Source: Romboutsia lituseburensis DSM 797
Lineage (GTDB): Bacteria; Bacillota; Clostridia; Peptostreptococcales; Peptostreptococcaceae
Reading direction: 5' to 3'
Assembly (NCBI RefSeq): GCF_900103615.1
Contig: NZ_FNGW01000012.1
Span: 1-64,000 of the forward strand
DNA: 64,000 bases
Shown here: positions 59,439-64,000 of the stretch, in pieces
How the letters are laid out: every line of letters begins with the position of its first letter
Position numbering within the stretch: position 1 is the stretch's first letter
Notes under the pieces: generated by a model
Databases searched by the model: none
What the model was told of the DNA's origin: nothing
What the model saw: only the letters and a program-made list of their open reading frames with translations
Made by a program: the position numbers and the translations under genes

Positions 59439-60818
59439 ATGAATCTAAAAAAAGGGAATAGCTTATATAGTATCTTTATAATCAATTCTATAGTAGCTGT
59501 AATTATATTTATATTAGGAATAGTTATATTTTTTAACTTGATTTTCTTTAAGATTAATAAAATAATCGATGATAAAGACTTACAACTTCATGATAGTAAG
59601 ATAAATTATTTATTTATGAAAAATTATAATGATTTAAATATATCTAAAATATTATCAGAAGGTGGATGGATAGAGGAAATAAAAGACGGGGAAGTTGTTA
59701 GTGTACAAGGTGTAAAAAAGGATAAGAAAAATAAGTACGAAATAGAAGATTTTATAAATGAAGAAAGCAAACATAAAAAATATGAAACTAGAATGTATAA
59801 ACAAGGTGATAAGCTATATATTGTAAAAATTCCAAACTATGAAGAAAAGCTTGTTAATAAAATTTATGCAAACCAAAATGGTAAGATATATATAATAATG
59901 AGTTTAATTTTTACTACAATCGTAGTTTCAGTTATGTTTTTAATAGTAGCAATTATATCTATAAGGAAAATATCTAAGCCACTTAAAATACTAGAAAATG
60001 AAATAATTAAAATGAGTGAAGGTTATTCAAATATATCAGTAAACTATAACTCTTATAAAGAGTTTAACAGAATAAAAGAAGCCTTTAATAGTACTGTTAG
60101 TAAGCTAGAAAAATCTGAAAAAGAAAAAAATATGGCTCAAGACAGTAAAAAAAGAATGATAAGAGATATATCACATGATTTAAAAACACCTATAACATCT
60201 ATATTAGGCTACTCTAAAGCTATGTTAGATGACGTAGTGACTGATGAAAATGATAAAAAAACATATCTAAGTTATATATATAATAAAACTAAAAGGATTA
60301 ATTATTTAGTAGATGAATTATTTATTTTTTCTAAATTAGATAGCCCAGGATATACTCTAAACTTAGAGAAACAAGATATTTGCGAGTTTCTAAGAGAATT
60401 AGTAGCTCTATATTATATAGATATAGAAGAAAACAACTTTTTATTAGATATAGATATACCTGAAGAAAGTATGTATTCTATGATAGATACTAAAGAATTA
60501 GAGAGAGCATTAGGAAATATAATTACTAATTCAATAAAATATAATAAATCAGGAACTAAAATTTCTATAGGTTTGATTAAAGAAGTTGATAATGTATGCA
60601 TAGTTATAGAGGATAACGGAATTGGAATATCAGAAGATGTAATAGAAAAGATATTTGATGAATTTGTCAGGGCTGATGAATCTAGAAAGACAGATGGAGG
60701 AAGTGGTCTAGGTCTTTCTATTACTAAAAAGATTATTAAACTCCATGATGGAGATATTAAGATATGTAGCGAGGTCGGTATATGTACAAGATTTGATATA
60801 AGACTTAGAAGAATATAG
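59439..60818 (+). CDS. Sensor histidine kinase with extracellular domain
   Basis: A 459-residue kinase: membrane helix 1 (about 10-35), an extracellular domain of about 105 residues, helix 2 (about 150-173), HAMP (175-230), H box IRDISHDLKTPITSILGYSK, N box IITNSIKYN, G1 EDNGIGI and G2 GSGLGLSITK. The true sensor loop separates it from the loopless kinase at 24759. ATG 59439, with AAAGG overlapping the end of the regulator gene. Confidence 0.9.
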   Translation: MNLKKGNSLYSIFIINSIVAVIIFILGIVIFFNLIFFKINKIIDDKDLQLHDSKINYLFMKNYNDLNISKILSEGGWIEEIKDGEVVSVQGVKKDKKNKYEIEDFINEESKHKKYETRMYKQGDKLYIVKIPNYEEKLVNKIYANQNGKIYIIMSLIFTTIVVSVMFLIVAIISIRKISKPLKILENEIIKMSEGYSNISVNYNSYKEFNRIKEAFNSTVSKLEKSEKEKNMAQDSKKRMIRDISHDLKTPITSILGYSKAMLDDVVTDENDKKTYLSYIYNKTKRINYLVDELFIFSKLDSPGYTLNLEKQDICEFLRELVALYYIDIEENNFLLDIDIPEESMYSMIDTKELERALGNIITNSIKYNKSGTKISIGLIKEVDNVCIVIEDNGIGISEDVIEKIFDEFVRADESRKTDGGSGLGLSITKKIIKLHDGDIKICSEVGICTRFDIRLRRI

Positions 60819-60824
60819 GTTTAT

Positions 60825-60880
60825 ATCAAAGGAATCTAGGGTAAATATATATTAATTTTAAACCTAGATTCTTTTGATAT
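60825..60880 (+). terminator. Terminator of the kinase operon
   Basis: ATCAAAGGAATCTAGG (60825-60840) pairs with CCTAGATTCTTTTGAT at 15 of 16 positions. Confidence 0.82.
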
Positions 60881-60924
60881 CATACCATATCATATATAAT
60901 AAATAAAAAAAGTTATAAAAGTAT

Positions 60925-60997
60925 TTGACAAAGATAATACTAGGATATATAATAAGTTTATATATTGATTGAGTTCAATTAAATTTATATAAATCAA
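60925..60997 (+). promoter_or_regulatory. Consensus promoter and operator of the peroxide operon regulator
   Basis: TTGACA (60925-60930), 17-nt spacer, TATAAT (60948-60953): a full consensus match. AATTAAATTTATATAAATCA (60977-60996) lies just after the expected start of transcription and matches 61519-61538 upstream of the peroxidase gene. Confidence 0.78.
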
Positions 60998-61008
60998 TTG
61001 GAGTTAAT

Positions 61009-61440
61009 ATGGATAAATACGATAAAATAAAACTAGATAATCAAGTATGTTTTTCACTATATGCTTTATCAAGAGAAATAATTAAATTATATAAGCCATT
61101 ACTCGATAGACATAACTTAACATATACACAATATATAGCTATGCTAGTAATGTGGGAAGAAGAAAAAATTATATTTAAAGAGTTAGGTAAGAGATTGCAT
61201 CTAGATTCTGGAACACTTACACCTGTTGTTAAGAAGTTAGAATCTATGGAATTAGTGACAAAATACAGAAACAAAGAAGACGATAGACTAGTTACAGTGG
61301 AGCTAACTGAAAAAGGTAAATCATTAAAAGAAGAAGTCCTAGATGTACCAGAAAAAATGTATCAAATCTGTGGGGGCAATGATTTAAATTTACTTTCTTT
61401 GAAAAAGCAGTTAGATAGTTTACTACAAATATTAGATTAA
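61009..61440 (+). CDS. OhrR-like MarR-family peroxide sensor
   Basis: A 143-residue MarR protein with the OhrR start: LDNQVCFSLYALSREIIKLY, reactive C14 in the position that senses organic peroxides in OhrR; HLDSGTLTPVVKKLESMELV recognition helix and wing KEDDRLVTVELTEKG. Only one other cysteine (C127), so a 1-Cys mechanism with a small-molecule thiol is likely. It leads a glutathione-peroxidase/thioredoxin group rather than ohr. GGAG ribosome site. Confidence 0.87.
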   Translation: MDKYDKIKLDNQVCFSLYALSREIIKLYKPLLDRHNLTYTQYIAMLVMWEEEKIIFKELGKRLHLDSGTLTPVVKKLESMELVTKYRNKEDDRLVTVELTEKGKSLKEEVLDVPEKMYQICGGNDLNLLSLKKQLDSLLQILD

Positions 61441-61450
61441 TAATATAATT

Positions 61451-61503
61451 ACTGTATACTTTAAAGTTAAAATCAGTAATGGTTTTAACTTTAAAATATA
61501 CCA
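61451..61503 (+). terminator. Hairpin between regulator and peroxidase genes
   Basis: TATACTTTAAAGTTAAAA pairs with TTTTAACTTTAAAATATA, loop of about 10 bases. There is no long T run, so it may attenuate rather than end transcription. Confidence 0.6.
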
Positions 61504-61518
61504 TAATCAATTGAATAA

Positions 61519-61540
61519 AATTAAATTTACATAAATCGAA
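61519..61540 (+). promoter_or_regulatory. Operator-like site before the peroxidase gene
   Basis: AATTAAATTTACATAAATCG plus AA; 18 of the first 20 bases match the site before the OhrR-like gene. It lies 20-40 bases ahead of the peroxidase start codon. Confidence 0.65.
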
Positions 61541-61560
61541 TTTAGAGAGGAAATATTAAT

Positions 61561-62040
61561 ATGAAATTTTATGATTTTAAAGCAAGAAAAATAAATGGTC
61601 AAGAAGTAAATATGGAAGATTTTAAAGGAAAAATAGTGGTAGTAGTAAATACAGCAAGTAAATGTGGGTTAACACCACAATTTAAAGAGTTAGAAGAGCT
61701 ATATCAAGGGTATAAAGATAAAGGTGTTGAAATATTAGGATTCCCTTGCAATCAGTTTGCAAAACAAGATTCTGGTAGCAATGAAGAGATACATGAGTTT
61801 TGTCAATTAAACTATGGTGTTAGCTTTAATATGTTTGAGAAAATAGATGTAAATGGAAAAAATGCACATCCTTTATATCAATATTTAAAAAATGAATCTA
61901 AAGGATTATTAAGTAAAGAAATAAAATGGAATTTCACTAAGTTTTTAATAGACGATCAAGGAAATGTTGTAAAAAGATACGCACCAACAGTATCACCATT
62001 AAAAATAAAAAATGATATAGAGGATATACTAAATAAATAA
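61561..62040 (+). CDS. Glutathione peroxidase-family thiol peroxidase
   Basis: A 159-residue Gpx-family protein: [19 protein letters not shown] with peroxidatic C35, [13 protein letters not shown] with Q65 in the catalytic site, C81 as the likely resolving cysteine, and [10 protein letters not shown] with the active-site W and N. Non-selenium Gpx proteins of this kind use thioredoxin, and thioredoxin and its reductase are encoded just downstream. Removes lipid and hydrogen peroxides in the cytoplasm. GAGAGGAAATATTA ribosome site. Confidence 0.93.
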   Translation: MKFYDFKARKINGQEVNMEDFKGKIVVVVNTASKCGLTPQFKELEELYQGYKDKGVEILGFPCNQFAKQDSGSNEEIHEFCQLNYGVSFNMFEKIDVNGKNAHPLYQYLKNESKGLLSKEIKWNFTKFLIDDQGNVVKRYAPTVSPLKIKNDIEDILNK

Positions 62041-62067
62041 TGACTTAAGACAAAAGGAGATGTTATC

Positions 62068-62940
62068 ATGAACGAAAGATACGACATAGCAATTATAGGT
62101 AGTGGACCTGCAGGTTTATCAGCAGCTCTTAATGCAAGTATAAGAAATAAAAAATTTATTGTTTTCGGAACTAAAGAAATAAGTAATAAGTTAGTAAAAG
62201 CTCATAAAGTAAATAATTATTTAGGATTCTATGGAAAAAGCGGAAAAGAAATAAGAGATGAATTTGCTAAGCATTTAGAAGAAATGAATATAGAGATAAC
62301 AGAAGAAAAAATAAATAACATATATGCAATGGGAGAATACTTCTCACTAATGGCTAACGATAAAGTTTATGAGGCAACAACTATAATCTTAGCTACAGGA
62401 GTTAACTTTGGAAAGTTACTTAAAGGAGAAGAAGAGTTCTTAGGAAAAGGAGTTGGATATTGTGCAACTTGCGACGCTCCTTTATACAGAGACAAGGTCG
62501 TAACAATAGTAGCATATAACAAACATGAAGAAGCAGAGGCTAACTTTATAGCATCAATCGCATCTAAGGTATACTATGTACCTATGTATAAAGAAGAAGT
62601 AGAAGTCGATTCTTCAATTGAGATAGTAAATGATATACCTTTAGAAATAAAAGGTGAAACTTTAGTAAGCAAATTAGTACTTAAAAATAGAGAAATAGAA
62701 ACAGATGGAATATTCATACTTAGAGATAGTATTTCTCCAGGTCAGTTAGTACCAGGATTAGAACTAGATGGAAGTCACGTAGAAGTAGACAGATCTATGA
62801 AGACAAATATAGAAGGATGCTTTGCAGCAGGAGATATTGTTGGAGCACCATATCAATATATAAAAGCAGCAGGTGAAGGTAATATAGCAGCTTTATCAGC
62901 AGTTGCATATTTAGATAAACAAAAAAGAAAAAGCGCATAG
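62068..62940 (+). CDS. Thioredoxin reductase of the ferredoxin-dependent (FFTR) type
   Basis: A 290-residue flavoprotein: FAD-binding GSGPAGLSAAL (about 11-21), redox cysteines GVGYCATCDAPLY (C132, C135) and the second FAD motif GCFAAGDIVG. The segment after the cysteines, VTIVAYNKHEEAEANFIAS, lacks the GGGDSA-type motif and the HRR residues that bind NADPH in normal TrxB, and the protein is about 20 residues short. That pattern defines the clostridial ferredoxin-dependent flavin thioredoxin reductases. ATG after AAAGGAG. Confidence 0.85.
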   Translation: MNERYDIAIIGSGPAGLSAALNASIRNKKFIVFGTKEISNKLVKAHKVNNYLGFYGKSGKEIRDEFAKHLEEMNIEITEEKINNIYAMGEYFSLMANDKVYEATTIILATGVNFGKLLKGEEEFLGKGVGYCATCDAPLYRDKVVTIVAYNKHEEAEANFIASIASKVYYVPMYKEEVEVDSSIEIVNDIPLEIKGETLVSKLVLKNREIETDGIFILRDSISPGQLVPGLELDGSHVEVDRSMKTNIEGCFAAGDIVGAPYQYIKAAGEGNIAALSAVAYLDKQKRKSA

Positions 62941-62957
62941 GCATAGGAGGAAATAAA

Positions 62958-63269
62958 ATGGCAAAGATAGTTAATTCAGAAGAGTTCAGAAGTAATGTAA
63001 ATGAAGGGTTAGTAGTAGTAGATTTTTTCGCAACTTGGTGTGGACCTTGTAAGATGTTAGCTCCAGTATTTGAGGAATTATCATCAGAAATGGATGGAAA
63101 AGCTACATTCTTAAAAGTTGATGTTGATCAATGTGGTGATATAGCTAGAGAATATAGTATATCAACTATACCAACAATGATAATATTTAAAAATGGTGAA
63201 AAACAAGAAACTATGGTTGGTTTCTTACCAAAGGAATCAATAAAATCTAATATAGAAAAATACTTATAA
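62958..63269 (+). CDS. trxA: Thioredoxin
   Basis: A 103-residue classical thioredoxin: VVVDFFATWCGPCKMLAPVF with C28 and C31, cis-proline in STIPTMIIFKNG. It starts 17 bases after the reductase gene with a GGAGGAAATAAA site, forming a Gpx/FFTR/Trx operon. It passes electrons from the reductase to the peroxidase and other targets. Confidence 0.96.
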   Translation: MAKIVNSEEFRSNVNEGLVVVDFFATWCGPCKMLAPVFEELSSEMDGKATFLKVDVDQCGDIAREYSISTIPTMIIFKNGEKQETMVGFLPKESIKSNIEKYL

Positions 63270-63292
63270 TAGCTTAATTTTATATATTAACT

Positions 63293-63332
63293 AAAAAACA
63301 CCAATGAATTATTTTATTCATTGGTGTTTTTA
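63293..63332. terminator. Bidirectional terminator
   Basis: AAAAACACCAATGAA pairs with TTCATTGGTGTTTTT; it closes the thioredoxin operon and overlaps the last codons of the convergent gene. Confidence 0.9.
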
Positions 63333-63670
63333 GATTCAAGCTCATTACTAAATATTTCATAACTCCCCAGAAATCCTTCAAATATTAATGATGTTGTTTC
63401 AGAATCTTTTTCTAAAACAAAACATCTACCTAGCTGATCCACAGTGTATCCATCATATTCCATATGATTTTTAAAGTCATCGACACTCCTACTCATATAG
63501 CGTAATGGTTTATCTGAAAACTTTATAACATTATCATCACTGGTCTCTAGTTGAATAAGAGCTTTCAAAGGTATAAAAGGATTTTTAATTTTAGAAGAGT
63601 AGGAAACTAAGCCCAAAAATAAAATACTAATAATAAATAGTGGTACGGTAAACCTTAAAATCTTTTTCAT
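63314..63670 (-). CDS. Membrane-anchored small protein, unknown
   Basis: A 118-residue protein with an N-terminal signal anchor (MKKILRFTVPLFIISILFLG) and a polar outer domain with LRYMSRSVDDFKNHMEYDGY and GRCFVLEKDSETTSLIFEGF. ATG 63670 after AAGGATTTG is preferred to TTG 63673. Similar 'Y-T-V-D-Q-L-G-R-x-F-V-L-E-K' proteins are scattered in Clostridia but unnamed. It follows the small membrane gene at 63908 and may be its operon partner. Confidence 0.62.
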   Translation of the reverse strand: MKKILRFTVPLFIISILFLGLVSYSSKIKNPFIPLKALIQLETSDDNVIKFSDKPLRYMSRSVDDFKNHMEYDGYTVDQLGRCFVLEKDSETTSLIFEGFLGSYEIFSNELESKNTNE

Positions 63671-63695
63671 CAAATCCTTTTTTCCTAACTTATTT

Positions 63696-63908
63696 TTATA
63701 TACTACGTTTATTTACTTTGTTTGATTTGATTTTTATCCAATCAATCACTATTAAAATAATTGCTAATACATTAGCAGTATAACTTATATATCCAAATAT
63801 ACCTGTATTATCTCTATAATAAAATATTCTTATAAGATTAACTATCGATAAAATTATCAATCCAACGATAATTATTTTTGGTACTTTTTTATTATGACTT
63901 TTTTCCAT
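63696..63908 (-). CDS. Small two-helix membrane protein
   Basis: A 70-residue protein with two membrane helices (about 11-27 and 38-57) and basic ends (MEKSHNKKVPK; KSNKVNKRSI). GGAGCAATATGG supplies the ribosome site. About 25 bases separate it from the gene at 63670. Unknown function. The last 92 bases of the window are AT-rich and should hold its promoter. Confidence 0.55.
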   Translation of the reverse strand: MEKSHNKKVPKIIIVGLIILSIVNLIRIFYYRDNTGIFGYISYTANVLAIILIVIDWIKIKSNKVNKRSI

Positions 63909-64000
63909 ATTGCTCCTCCAAATAAATCACTGCCTAATTTTATATCTAATTATTTAGAATTATTTTTAGTATTTTTAACTATTTTGCATAAAAATTCACT

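Overview
The window is very AT-rich (roughly 70% A+T by eye), with short intergenic regions, GGAGG-type ribosome binding sites, frequent TTG/GTG starts and spore-type (SPOCS) proteins. That points to a spore-forming low-GC Clostridia. The mix of a ferredoxin-type thioredoxin reductase, a DUF1659/DUF2922/YvrJ trio, a CD1871A-like CXXC protein and DUF2089 regulators suggests Peptostreptococcaceae (Paraclostridium, Paeniclostridium, Romboutsia or a relative). The genus is inference; no rRNA or tRNA gene was seen. The window opens inside an iteron array followed by a Rep_3-type initiator, so it most likely belongs to a large plasmid or chromid linearised at its origin.

Layout. 0-3.1 kb: origin, rep, an XRE/membrane module and a second winged-helix protein. 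3.7-6.8 kb: Mor-like regulator, a second XRE/membrane module and small secreted or membrane proteins. 6.9-9.9 kb: an aromatic amino-acid decarboxylase facing a gene with three fused RidA domains. 10-17.4 kb: small proteins, an S41 protease gene broken by one stop codon, a methyltransferase, an S66 LD-carboxypeptidase and a secreted DUF3472/FnIII/chitin-binding protein. 17.8-21.4 kb: four SPOCS-domain genes and a Cys-rich gene, probably spore-surface proteins; one SPOCS domain is split by a long hydrophobic insert. 22-28.4 kb: HAD and GNAT enzymes, then a two-component/MacB-type ABC cassette of different base composition whose response regulator has a nonsense codon. 28.5-34.4 kb: two DUF2089-regulated envelope-type clusters around a segment bracketed by two inverted cold-shock genes; between them lie a class III cyclase-like gene and the DUF1659/DUF2922/YvrJ operon. 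34.4-40.6 kb: a membrane metalloprotease, a TlpA/CXXC/4Fe-4S membrane redox operon and a VanY/VanR/VanS-like operon; the last two share a 24-bp promoter box. 41-44.7 kb: two more XRE/membrane modules. 45-56 kb: Kup K+ transporter, YafY/DJ-1/GNAT group, ECF sigma/anti-sigma, MarR/MATE, HD hydrolase and a coiled-coil protein. 56.5-60.8 kb: BcrAB-like ABC transporter, LURP-one protein and two-component system. 60.9-63.3 kb: OhrR-like regulator with glutathione peroxidase, ferredoxin-type thioredoxin reductase and thioredoxin.

The common theme is envelope and redox stress sensing: three histidine kinases, an ECF pair, two DUF2089 clusters, four XRE/membrane modules each with a perfect or near-perfect inverted-repeat operator, and a thiol peroxide operon. 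There is also decay: two single-stop pseudogenes, one frameshifted lipoprotein, IS3, resolvase and GNAT remnants. No CRISPR array, complete transposon, partition locus or conjugation gene was seen in the window.
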